DNA of 29,393 nucleotides from an uncultured Pseudomonadota bacterium (GCA_902494875.1 CABUUO010000014.1:1-29393), one strand, 5' to 3'. Positions 16,471 to 23,815 are shown, counted from the first letter of the stretch. Notes: generated from the letters alone by a model not told the origin. Program-made: numbers and translations.

Positions 16471-17433
16471 ATGCGTAAAACAGATTTTGAATTCCTGATA
16501 GAGCTTTTGCACCAGAATGCGGGATGGAGCTTTTCCGAGCGTGAATATTTTGCCATTGACAAGAAAATTTCAAATTTCATCCGTGAAAAAAACTATCCGA
16601 GCGTTGAAGACTTGATTGCAGATTTGAAATCCGGGCATAAGGCGCTGGTTTCACAGGTTATTGAAACGCTGGCTTTTTCCGATACGCGCTTTTTCCGGGA
16701 CTATGCCGTGTTTGAGCAGTTTGAAAACTATGTCCTGCCGTTGGTTAAAGAAGCCAACCGCAGCCAGAAAAAACTGCGTATTTTAAGTCTGGGCTGCTCT
16801 ACCGGCCAGGAAGTTTATTCAATTGCCATTTGCGTAAGCCGCCTGATCGGTTTGAGTGATTGGCAGGTAAACATTATTGGAACGGATTTGTCTTCGGCGG
16901 CCATTGCCAAGGCACAACGCGGATATTACGATCAGTTCGAAATCCAGACCGGTCTGAATGCCGAAACGATGATTGATAATTTTACTTTGGACGGAGACAG
17001 TTGGCGCGTTAATGACAATATCAAAAAAATGGTCGAATTCCGGCGTTATAATCTTTTGGACGATTTAACTTTTAACGATAAATTCGACATCATTTTCTGC
17101 CGCAATGTTCTGCGTTTCTTTACTTCAGATGTCCAATACAGATTGAGTGAAAAAATTCACGATATGCAGATTCCCGGCGGAATCCTGTATTTGGGTAAAG
17201 GAGAGAATATTAAGGGAATGAATGATTTTTATGGAGCAATTTCCGGCGTATCATGTGCTTATCAGTCTAAGCTGATGAAAGAAGCCGCCGTCCGTCTGAT
17301 GCCTGATGAAGCTTTGGTCATTCCCGGTGACGCTGCTTCAGAAAGCAGTAAGGATGATGATATGCCGCGTTTTATCCGACCGGCCAATTTGGCACCCAAA
17401 CGTCCGTTGATTTCAGAGGTCTTGCGTAAATAA
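16471..17433 (+). CDS. cheR: CheR-type chemoreceptor glutamate methyltransferase
   Basis: Transfers methyl groups from SAM to glutamates of chemoreceptors. The N-terminal all-alpha CheR domain (1-90) ends in 'DTRFFRDYAVFEQF' (71-84), close to the classic TRFFRD. The SAM-binding domain has 'LSLGCSTGQEVYSIAI' (105-120), 'IIGTDLS' (135-141) and 'FDIIFCRNVLRFF' (205-217). Residues 280-320 form a polar tail without a recognised pentapeptide-binding partner. It lies nine bases after the response regulator with a GGGGGAA site, and ends the operon just before a very strong hairpin. No receptor, CheA or CheB is in the window. Confidence 0.92.
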   Translation: MRKTDFEFLIELLHQNAGWSFSEREYFAIDKKISNFIREKNYPSVEDLIADLKSGHKALVSQVIETLAFSDTRFFRDYAVFEQFENYVLPLVKEANRSQKKLRILSLGCSTGQEVYSIAICVSRLIGLSDWQVNIIGTDLSSAAIAKAQRGYYDQFEIQTGLNAETMIDNFTLDGDSWRVNDNIKKMVEFRRYNLLDDLTFNDKFDIIFCRNVLRFFTSDVQYRLSEKIHDMQIPGGILYLGKGENIKGMNDFYGAISGVSCAYQSKLMKEAAVRLMPDEALVIPGDAASESSKDDDMPRFIRPANLAPKRPLISEVLRK

Positions 17434-17442
17434 TTTTCCTGA

Positions 17443-17487
17443 AACACAAACAAAGGCCGTTTGTATCAAACGGCCTTTGTTTGTGTT
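17443..17487. terminator. Bidirectional terminator with a 21-bp perfect stem
   Basis: Bases 17443-17463 pair perfectly with 17467-17487 around a 3-base TAT loop; the core is GGCCGTTTG/CAAACGGCC and the stem base is AT-rich on both sides. It separates the convergent cheR (+) and Cys-rich gene (-). There is no long T run, but the AT-rich lower stem would leave U-rich RNA in either direction. Confidence 0.85.
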
Positions 17488-17510
17488 AGAGACATTATAT
17501 CACTTGTATC

Positions 17511-19511
17511 CTATTTATAATTGATAACAGGTAAGATATAATTTTTTCCAAAATATTTATCATTCTTATATTCTTTGGATTGCGTTCCGTTGTCGTTAAA
17601 ATATATATACCATGCCATCTTACCATTTTCAGTAGATGACCATACTTTCGAATTTAAGGCTGTAAAAGTTTTGTTTTCTATTTTATTAAATGTTGAATTA
17701 ATAAGGCTCCTTTGTTTATACATTTTTAATAGTTCAAACATAGACGGTAAAAACCATTGTCCGGCAGATGTCCCTGCGGTTGTGTAATTGTAGACATACT
17801 CTGCAGCTGGGCAGCTTAGTGAATTTGCCTTACAATAATTGATAATTATTTGAGTATTACTCTTACCATTAGTATCATTTGTTCCATTTGTTGGATAATC
17901 TTGCAAGGCAGGTATATCAAATCCTGTTGTAGACCAGAGATCCTTAGCCATATTTAATCCTACAGCCAATTTATTTGTTTCATCGAAAATAATCCCGATA
18001 GGGGTCTTACCTGCAATAACTTCATTTGCAATACTCATATCCGAATATAAAATTGGTAAAGCAGTTTTGTTTGGATTTATTTGAGAATAGTCAATAATAG
18101 GACGTACGCAGAACCATTGCCCAGTCGTTTTCCACATACCTCCAATATATCCTCTAGAGCCAAGATCAACATACCATGCCGTATCATAATCTACTTCAGA
18201 AGATGACCAATAATATAAACAAGAATAGCTCCCAATCTCATCTCCTTTTAATTTAGATAAAATCGGGTTTAATATGTCTTTTTTTTGAGCTAAAATTTGC
18301 AATTCTCCCGTCGAGCCTAAAAACCAATCACCGGGATTTGTCCCGACAGTACTGTATTGGTAGGCATATTCAGCGGCCGGACAATTTTTATTATTATTTT
18401 TACAATAATCAACAATAATTTTAGTGTGTTCTTTTCCTCCCCATTCAACAAAACCATACGTCAAATTATACTCAGGAGATGAGTTGGGCAAATTAGGAAT
18501 ATCAAAATTTCCAGACCACCCAATATAAGAATCATCTTCTAAAGCAAGAGCCAGTTTTCTTTCTTCATCATAAACAATAGCTATTGGGGTTTTATCTGAA
18601 AATATTTCTTTGGATATTTTTCCGTCAGAATATATAATAGGCAAATCAACAGTGTTTTTACTTTCTATACAGATACTACCAGAAATTTTATATCCGTTCT
18701 CGCAAGATGATAGCTTATACTTAGTGCCGTCAGTAGAGCAGTCGAGAGCGGTTTTTGTGCATTTATCACATACACCATGTTCAGGACAAGAATCCAGCGT
18801 ATATCCAGAACAAGAGGTGGCATTACAATCTTTCTCGCAGCCGTTATCTTTGGTATGATAACCGGAAATACAACTCCAATTGTCTTGAATCTGGTGAGAG
18901 CCATCCCCGTCTGCACAGGTGGTGTAGGTATAATTTGAGTTCTCAGGTTTAGTGGTGATTTTATCAGTGCAGGGCACACAGCATTTTCTGGTTGTTCCGC
19001 CACAGCCATCGTCACAAGCTTGAGTGCTGTTGGTGCATCCGGTTTGGTCAGCAGATTTTTCACAGGTTTTCTTAATACAATTATTGCCACAATACAGGTT
19101 GCACTTGTCATTAGGGTAATTTAGTGCAACAGTCGGCGGACAAACACAGGCTTGTCCTGATATGACATAAGGAGAAGAACAAGAATCCAGCCTTTTTTTA
19201 TTGGGGTTGGTCAGGCAGGGTGTGCACTTGCCATTAGCCGGACAGGTATATATGTTAAAATCTTTACAAGGGTCACCTTTGTTGAAATCGGTACCACCGG
19301 TATCGCGCCCGGAGAAACCGAGGTCATCTTTGGTTTCAGGCAGAAAAACAGCACGAGCCAGCAGAAAGGAATGGGCGGGCTTTAGCTCTGTGGAGTGTGA
19401 TGTTAGAGTGGGGTTGAGGCTTTCTATGTCAGGATAGGCCAAAACGTCAGAAGCTGCGTTTAAAACGATAAACGAAGCAGACAGACACAACATTCGGTTA
19501 AAACGAGACAT
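17511..19511 (-). CDS. Cys-rich exported protein with DLGFSGRD motif and two DUF1566-like domains
   Basis: A 666-residue exported protein of unknown function. Signal peptide about 1-25; conserved motif FLPETKDDLGFSGRD (56-70); Cys-rich region 82-281 with EGF-like modules (90-124 and 242-281, ending in GYKISGSIC). Then come two repeats of a DUF1566/Lcl_C-type domain, 289-475 and 485-664. Each starts 'LPI.YSD..I..E....KTPI.I..DE..KLA', has 'CPAAEY.Y.Y.T.GT..G.WFL.S..EL' in the middle and 'WSS.E' near the end. Such domains resemble C-type-lectin/formylglycine-generating-enzyme folds and often bind ligands. The repeat region (17514-18650) is visibly more AT-rich than the Cys-rich region. The ATG at 19511 is preferred to 19523 because GAGGTG then lies just before it. 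Confidence 0.8.
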   Translation of the reverse strand: MSRFNRMLCLSASFIVLNAASDVLAYPDIESLNPTLTSHSTELKPAHSFLLARAVFLPETKDDLGFSGRDTGGTDFNKGDPCKDFNIYTCPANGKCTPCLTNPNKKRLDSCSSPYVISGQACVCPPTVALNYPNDKCNLYCGNNCIKKTCEKSADQTGCTNSTQACDDGCGGTTRKCCVPCTDKITTKPENSNYTYTTCADGDGSHQIQDNWSCISGYHTKDNGCEKDCNATSCSGYTLDSCPEHGVCDKCTKTALDCSTDGTKYKLSSCENGYKISGSICIESKNTVDLPIIYSDGKISKEIFSDKTPIAIVYDEERKLALALEDDSYIGWSGNFDIPNLPNSSPEYNLTYGFVEWGGKEHTKIIVDYCKNNNKNCPAAEYAYQYSTVGTNPGDWFLGSTGELQILAQKKDILNPILSKLKGDEIGSYSCLYYWSSSEVDYDTAWYVDLGSRGYIGGMWKTTGQWFCVRPIIDYSQINPNKTALPILYSDMSIANEVIAGKTPIGIIFDETNKLAVGLNMAKDLWSTTGFDIPALQDYPTNGTNDTNGKSNTQIIINYCKANSLSCPAAEYVYNYTTAGTSAGQWFLPSMFELLKMYKQRSLINSTFNKIENKTFTALNSKVWSSTENGKMAWYIYFNDNGTQSKEYKNDKYFGKNYILPVINYK

Positions 19512-19524
19512 AATACACCTCATA

Positions 19525-19540
19525 AATAATTAGAACTAAA
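19525..19540 (-). repeat. Conserved 16-base 5'UTR block, copy 2
   Basis: Identical to 79-94 (AATAATTAGAACTAAA on the plus strand) and in the same position relative to promoter and start codon. The surrounding leader, 19525 to about 19640, aligns with 79 to about 220 with moderate identity, including a run ATACAACAA and 'AATTTTC.CAA.AAT'. Confidence 0.6.
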
Positions 19541-19550
19541 GCCTATAGAT

Positions 19551-19579
19551 ATTATGTAATAAAACGCATAAAAATACAA
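19551..19579 (-). promoter_or_regulatory. Promoter of the Cys-rich gene at 19511
   Basis: Minus-strand TTGTAT (19574-19579), 17-base spacer, CATAAT (19551-19556), the same hexamers and spacing as at 105-133. The expected start of transcription is near 19544, just before the conserved leader block. Confidence 0.5.
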
Positions 19580-19687
19580 CAATTAATTATCCTTGAAGTG
19601 ATAATTTTCGCAAGAATATTAAATGACACACAATATATTGTGTACTCGGCGGTTTGGGATTTGTCTTGCTTTTGTCTTATAATTATG

Positions 19688-19709
19688 AAAAACCCCGGAA
19701 GTTCCGGGG
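19688..19709 (-). terminator. Rho-independent terminator of ctrA
   Basis: On the minus strand CCCCGGAA pairs with TTCCGGGG around a minimal loop and is followed by TTTTT. It lies 19 bases after the ctrA stop and insulates ctrA from the Cys-rich gene downstream. Confidence 0.85.
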
Positions 19710-19727
19710 CTAGTAAAAATAATTATT

Positions 19728-20417
19728 TTACTTTTTTATCTCGTCGGGATCACGCAGAACATAGCCGCGTCCCCAGACCGTTTCAATGTAGTTTTTGCCG
19801 CCGGAAGCCTTCTCAAGCTTTTTGCGCAGCTTGCAGATGAATACGTCAATAATTTTGAGTTCCGGTTCGTCAATTCCGCCATAGAGATGGTTGAGAAACT
19901 GATCTTTGTTCAACGTAGAACCTTTGCGCAGAGACAAAAGCTCCATAATTCCGTATTCTTTGCCGGTCAGGTGCAGAGTCTTGGTCCCGACTGTAACGGT
20001 TTGCGTATCCAGATTGACCTCAACGTCTCCGGTACGGATAATGGAATTGGAATGGCCTTTGGAGCGGCGGACAACGGCTTGAATACGCGCCAGAAGTTCG
20101 GCTTTGTCGAAAGGTTTGGTCAGATAGTCGTCAGCGCCGTAACCGAGGCCTTTGACCTTTTTGTCGGGTTCCGACAGGCCGGACAAAATCAAAACCGGAG
20201 TATTAACCTTGGCGGCGCGGAGACTTTTCAGCACTTCATAACCGTTCATGTCCGGCAGCATCAGATCCAGAATGATAATGTCATAATCGTACAATTTGCC
20301 GATTTCCAGACCGTCTTCGCCCAAATCCGTCGTATCGACAATCATACCTTCTTTTTTCAGCATTGTCTCAATACTTTGAGATATTGCATAATCATCTTCA
20401 ACAAGTAAAACGCGCAT
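19728..20417 (-). CDS. ctrA: CtrA, cell-cycle master response regulator
   Basis: OmpR/PhoB-type regulator that controls cell-cycle and flagellar genes in Alphaproteobacteria. The receiver domain has D51 as phospho-acceptor in 'YDIIILDLMLPDMNGYE' and 'YLTKPFDKAELLARI' around K103; the C-terminal winged helix has 'LTGKEYGIMELLSLRKGS' and 'DVFICKLRKKLEKASGGKNYI' with 'WGRGYVL', nearly textbook CtrA. The 229-residue length is normal. GGGGGAAG just before the ATG fixes the start. Divergent from fliI. The usual hydrophobic Ala-Ala degradation tail seen in Caulobacter is not present; the protein ends in DEIKK. Phosphate would come through ChpT. Confidence 0.96.
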   Translation of the reverse strand: MRVLLVEDDYAISQSIETMLKKEGMIVDTTDLGEDGLEIGKLYDYDIIILDLMLPDMNGYEVLKSLRAAKVNTPVLILSGLSEPDKKVKGLGYGADDYLTKPFDKAELLARIQAVVRRSKGHSNSIIRTGDVEVNLDTQTVTVGTKTLHLTGKEYGIMELLSLRKGSTLNKDQFLNHLYGGIDEPELKIIDVFICKLRKKLEKASGGKNYIETVWGRGYVLRDPDEIKK

Positions 20418-20456
20418 ACCGCTTCCCCCAAAAATTTAAAATCAGATTATGGTTAG

Positions 20457-20485
20457 ATAATATAGCTTAATTTTTTATTTGTTAA
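20457..20485 (-). promoter_or_regulatory. Promoter of ctrA with TTAAC element in the -35
   Basis: Minus-strand TTAACA (20480-20485), 17-base spacer, TATTAT (20457-20462). The -35 overlaps GTTAAC (20481-20486), a half-site of the CtrA consensus (TTAA-N7-TTAA). This suggests autoregulation, an inference from known CtrA promoters. Confidence 0.5.
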
Positions 20486-20501
20486 CTTTTTTGAGCGCCC
20501 T

Positions 20502-20517
20502 GTTAATAATTATTAAC
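20502..20517. promoter_or_regulatory. Perfect 16-base palindrome between ctrA and fliI
   Basis: GTTAATAATTATTAAC is its own reverse complement and contains two TTAA half-sites six bases apart. It is centred about 60 bases upstream of the predicted ctrA transcription start. The spacing differs by one base from the canonical CtrA box, so it may be a CtrA site variant or the operator of another dimeric regulator. Confidence 0.45.
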
Positions 20518-20622
20518 AAAATATTTATCGGTCTGTTTTTTATTGTGAATAACCGCAATGCAAAGCTGAAATTTCCAGGCTTTGATGCTACATATATATA
20601 AGATTTTTCATCGGAGGACGAT

Positions 20623-21960
20623 TTGGCCGCAATATTAGATAACATTATCAGCGAAATAAACAAGATCGGGGACTGTTCTTATTACGGTCGGGTTTCTGCC
20701 GTTCAGGGATTGTTTATTGAAGTCAGCGGTATTCGTTCGGATTTGTCAATCGGTGACCGCTGCACGGTTTTCAGCGCCGACGGCCGGAAAATTTCCTGCG
20801 AGCTGGTCAGTTTTCGTCAGGGAAAGCTGTTGTTTATGCCCTACGGTTCTTTAGAAGGCATCGGACTGGGCTGCCGGGTTGAGGTTGAAAACGCTGCGCC
20901 GGTGATTTATCCGCATTCATCTTGGCTGGGACGGATAATCAATGCCTTTGGCGAGCCGATAGACGGCAAGGGGCCATTGATAAAAGGCGGTGCGGCCTAT
21001 CATATCAAAGCGTCTCCGCCGCCGGCGGCGTTTCGCGACCGGGTATGCGGCAAGGTAGACCTCGGCGTAAAGGCTGTTAACACGTTTTTGACTATCTGCA
21101 AAGGTCAGCGTATGGGCATTTTTGCCGGATCCGGCGTAGGAAAGTCGACCCTGATGTCCATGATGGCCAAAAATACCGATTCTGATGTTTCCGTAATTGG
21201 TCTGATCGGCGAGCGCGGACGCGAGGCCAAGGAGTTTGTGGAAGACACGTTGGGTGAAGAAGGGTTGGCTAAATCGGTTTTGGTTCTGGCCACTTCGGAT
21301 GAAAGTCCTCTGATGCGCCGGCAGGCCGCCTATACGGCCATGGCCGTGGCGGAATATTTCAGAGACCTCAACAAAAATGTTTTGTGTATGATGGATTCCA
21401 TTACCCGTTTTGCCATGGCTCAGCGTGAAATTTCGCTTTCGGTCGGGGAACCTCCGGCATCCAAGGGATATACGCCAAGCGTATTTGCGGAGCTGCCGCG
21501 CTTGTTGGAGCGTGCCGGCCCCGGTTCCGGCAACGGTACCATTACCGGTTTGTTTACGGTTTTGGTGGATGGCGACGACCATAACGAGCCGATTGCCGAC
21601 GCGGTTCGTTCGATTCTCGACGGACATATCGTCCTTGACCGCTCTATTGCCGAGCGTAACCGCTATCCTGCCATCAATATCCTGCGCAGCATTTCGCGAA
21701 CCATGCCCGATTGCAATACGCCGGAGGAAAATCAGATTGTTTCCAAGGCGCGCAAATATATTGCCGCTTATGAAGACATGGCGGAGCTGATTCGTCTTGG
21801 CGCTTATAAAAAAGGCTCTAACCGCGAAGTGGACGAGGCAATTTTCTATTATCCGAAGATTGAAGCCTTTTTGTCGCAAGGCAAAAAGGAGCGGGTATCT
21901 CTGGCCGAGTGCTATGAGCAGCTGGGAGCGATTCTGGCCGTTCCGTACAATCCCGCGTAG
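20623..21960 (+). CDS. fliI: FliI, flagellar export ATPase
   Basis: Cytosolic ATPase that powers export of flagellar proteins by the type III apparatus. The Walker A loop is 'AGSGVGKS' (168-175). 'MMDSITRFAMAQREI' and 'GEPPASKGYTPSVFAELPRLLERAG' identify the FliI/F1-beta family. Full length at 445 residues. The start is TTG: GGAGG lies five bases before it and no ATG follows in frame at a sensible place. Followed by fliJ 17 bases later; no other flagellar genes are in the window. Confidence 0.95.
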   Translation: MAAILDNIISEINKIGDCSYYGRVSAVQGLFIEVSGIRSDLSIGDRCTVFSADGRKISCELVSFRQGKLLFMPYGSLEGIGLGCRVEVENAAPVIYPHSSWLGRIINAFGEPIDGKGPLIKGGAAYHIKASPPPAAFRDRVCGKVDLGVKAVNTFLTICKGQRMGIFAGSGVGKSTLMSMMAKNTDSDVSVIGLIGERGREAKEFVEDTLGEEGLAKSVLVLATSDESPLMRRQAAYTAMAVAEYFRDLNKNVLCMMDSITRFAMAQREISLSVGEPPASKGYTPSVFAELPRLLERAGPGSGNGTITGLFTVLVDGDDHNEPIADAVRSILDGHIVLDRSIAERNRYPAINILRSISRTMPDCNTPEENQIVSKARKYIAAYEDMAELIRLGAYKKGSNREVDEAIFYYPKIEAFLSQGKKERVSLAECYEQLGAILAVPYNPA

Positions 21961-21977
21961 AGTAAAGAGAAACGCCG

Positions 21978-22400
21978 ATGAAAAGCTCGCTGCAGACCCT
22001 GACCCGCATTCAAAAGTTTCAGATTGACGAACAGCGCAAGATTTTAACCGAATATCAAAACAAGGAAGAACAGTTGATTGAAAATCTGCGTCGTTTGCTG
22101 AAAGAATATGAGCAGGAAAAGGATTTTGCCCGCAGTGAAGGCTATGTCGGCGATTTTGGCGCCTATACCAAGCGCTATCTTGAATTCAGGCGCTGGCTCG
22201 AAAACGAGCTTGAGCAGGTTCGCCGGAAAATTGCCGAAGTCCGCGATGTTATTGCCGATATGTTTAAAGAGCAGAAAACTTATGAGATTGTTGACGACAA
22301 CCGCAAAAAACGCGAGTTGAAGGAAGAAGATTTAAAAAATCAGAAGATGCTTGATGAAATCGGAACCAATACCTATATAAAAAGAAACAAGAACAATTAA
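21978..22400 (+). CDS. fliJ: FliJ, flagellar export chaperone/stalk protein
   Basis: A 140-residue, highly charged, almost all-helical protein, heptad-like along its length, as expected for the coiled-coil FliJ that inserts in the FliI hexamer ring. Start 'LQTLTRIQKFQIDEQR' (5-20) matches the FliJ N terminus. Sequence alone is weakly conserved in this family; position right after fliI decides the call. The downstream gene sodB starts 21 bases later and may share the transcript. Confidence 0.85.
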   Translation: MKSSLQTLTRIQKFQIDEQRKILTEYQNKEEQLIENLRRLLKEYEQEKDFARSEGYVGDFGAYTKRYLEFRRWLENELEQVRRKIAEVRDVIADMFKEQKTYEIVDDNRKKRELKEEDLKNQKMLDEIGTNTYIKRNKNN

Positions 22401-22421
22401 TTTTATGACAGGAGAAAAAAT

Positions 22422-22997
22422 ATGTCCTTTGATTTACCCGCGCTGCCTTATGAAATGAATGCTCTGGAACCGTATATCTCAACGACGACCATGGAGTATC
22501 ACTATGGAAAACACCACCGGACTTATGTTGAAAATCTCAACAAACTGGTAAAAGATACTGAGTTTGCCGCAATGTCTTTGGAAGATGTTGTTAAAAATAC
22601 GGTGGACAATCCGTCTTATGCGTTGATTTTCAACAATGCGGCGCAGGCATGGAACCATGCCTTCTTCTGGAACTGTATGTCGCCGAACGGCGGCGGTCGG
22701 CCGGAAGGAGAGCTGTTGAAAAAAATTGAACGCGATTTCGGTTCTTATGAAAACTTCCGTCAGGAGTTTAAAAATGCCGCCACTTCGCAGTTTGGCAGCG
22801 GCTGGGCTTGGCTGGCCGAAAAAGACGGCAAGCTTTTGGTTCTCAAAACCGCCAACGCCGATACGCCATTGGCGCATGGTATGAAGCCGTTGATTACCAT
22901 TGATGTCTGGGAACATGCTTACTATCTTGATTATCAAAACCGCAGAGTCGATTTTGTAGATGCTTTTCTGGATCATCTGGTCAATTGGAAAAAATAA
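22422..22997 (+). CDS. sodB: Superoxide dismutase, Fe type
   Basis: Dismutes superoxide in the cytosol. All four metal ligands are in place: H27 (EYHYGKHH), H79 (NNAAQAWNHAFFW), D161 and H165 (DVWEHAYYLDYQN). Q75 in 'NNAAQ' is the second-sphere glutamine position used by Fe-SODs, and the corresponding later position is in 'FGSGWAWL'; Fe use is therefore inferred. The 191-residue length is normal and no signal peptide is seen. AGGAG is eight bases before the ATG. Confidence 0.95.
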   Translation: MSFDLPALPYEMNALEPYISTTTMEYHYGKHHRTYVENLNKLVKDTEFAAMSLEDVVKNTVDNPSYALIFNNAAQAWNHAFFWNCMSPNGGGRPEGELLKKIERDFGSYENFRQEFKNAATSQFGSGWAWLAEKDGKLLVLKTANADTPLAHGMKPLITIDVWEHAYYLDYQNRRVDFVDAFLDHLVNWKK

Positions 22998-23020
22998 TTT
23001 CCGTATCAGGTATTGCACAG

Positions 23021-23050
23021 TCCCTCCGCGGTAGCGGAGGGATTTTTTTT
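23021..23050 (+). terminator. Terminator of the fliI-fliJ-sodB unit
   Basis: TCCCTCCGC (23021-23029) pairs with GCGGAGGGA (23034-23042) around GGTA, followed by eight T residues. Confidence 0.92.
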
Positions 23051-23122
23051 AAGAAAATTAAAATGTTATTAAACATTAAATGTTACACATTCTTTAAATG
23101 TGCAAATCGGCACCGATATTGA

Positions 23123-23151
23123 TTGACATTTTTTGTCTAAAATATTATGCT
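23123..23151 (+). promoter_or_regulatory. Promoter of the 62/117-residue gene pair
   Basis: A perfect TTGACA (23123-23128), 17-base spacer, TATGCT (23146-23151). Transcription would start near 23158, about 25 bases before the start codon. One of the best -35 elements in the window. Confidence 0.55.
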
Positions 23152-23182
23152 GAAAATAGAAATGAATTATAGGAGAATTATA

Positions 23183-23371
23183 ATGGAATTGGCTGATAAA
23201 AAAATTAAAAACGTCGTTTATGGCGGCCGCGAAGCTGATTTGAACAGGAAAGTAGATGCCAACGATCTGGGATCCGTGGCTAAGGCTTTTGGCGCCGAAC
23301 TCCGCAATGATTCTCAAAAAACGCTGTCGTCCGTAATGATGGCGCGTCAAGCGGGCAGTCTGTCTTACTGA
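23183..23371 (+). CDS. Small protein of unknown function (62 residues)
   Basis: I do not recognise this gene. AGGAG at 23171-23175, eight bases before the ATG, supports the start (an ATG at 23147 in frame lies before the site and is rejected). The product MELADKKIKNVVYGG... is polar, with no cysteine, membrane segment or signal peptide, and ends in 'MMARQAGSLSY'. A terminator-bounded unit with the next gene, 18 bases later, suggests that the two act together. Confidence 0.6.
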   Translation: MELADKKIKNVVYGGREADLNRKVDANDLGSVAKAFGAELRNDSQKTLSSVMMARQAGSLSY

Positions 23372-23389
23372 TTTTTTCCGGACAATACC

Positions 23390-23743
23390 ATGGCTGGCTT
23401 TACCACAGAAAAGAAATTTATGATTGCCGAAGGTGAAGAAGGGGAAATTTACTTCTTTATCGAAGCCAAGAAAAACCAGCCGCAGTCTCCGCGCATTGTT
23501 TATGACGGCAAGGATCACGCGCTTTTCCGCCGCAACGAAGAACAGAACATCATTCTTGACTATATTCATCCTTCCGTGCGGGAAAGTCTGCGCAAGGCCA
23601 ATGAAGTCGTAATCGTCGAAATGATTCTGGAAAACATCAAAGATAGCTACATCGTGCGCTTGCAGCATGTTGACAATATTCCGCTGGACTGGAGCAAAGC
23701 TGGCCTCACCACTTGGGAAGAAGCCTCTCTGGCTCAGAAATGA
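23390..23743 (+). CDS. Conserved-looking hypothetical protein (117 residues)
   Basis: Unknown. A soluble, acidic, mixed alpha/beta protein: 'EGEIYFFIEAKK' (about 17-28), 'PRIVYDGKDHALFRRN' (about 34-49), then a helix 'SVRESLRKANEVVIVEMI' and a Trp-containing C terminus. No signal, no membrane helix, no cysteine. It follows the 62-residue gene and ends eight bases before a UUCG-loop terminator, which supports it as a real gene over an antisense reading frame covering the same place. Ribosome binding site weak. Confidence 0.6.
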   Translation: MAGFTTEKKFMIAEGEEGEIYFFIEAKKNQPQSPRIVYDGKDHALFRRNEEQNIILDYIHPSVRESLRKANEVVIVEMILENIKDSYIVRLQHVDNIPLDWSKAGLTTWEEASLAQK

Positions 23744-23751
23744 CTTCTTTT

Positions 23752-23776
23752 AAGGATGCTTCGGCATCCTTTTTTT
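23752..23776 (+). terminator. UUCG-tetraloop Rho-independent terminator
   Basis: AAGGATGC (23752-23759), loop TTCG, GCATCCTT (23764-23771), then a T run. A textbook strong terminator closing the small two-gene unit. Confidence 0.93.
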
Positions 23777-23815
23777 GTTCTTTTTTAATTTTCCAATATT
23801 CCTCCGGAAATAGGC

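Noticed and set aside
17443..17487. Possible attachment site or mobile-element end
   Set aside because: The hairpin sits exactly between two convergent genes and there is no integrase or second copy in the window; a terminator is simpler.
20917..21879. Long open frame (320 codons) antisense to fliI
   Set aside because: It mirrors the conserved fliI coding sequence, has no ribosome site, and its product is an Arg/His/Gly/Asn-rich sequence with no domain; a shadow of codon bias.
23069..23668. 199-codon frame antisense to the small two-gene unit
   Set aside because: The plus strand has promoter, ribosome site and terminator in the right order; the antisense product is Phe/His/Asn-rich and has no start signals of its own.
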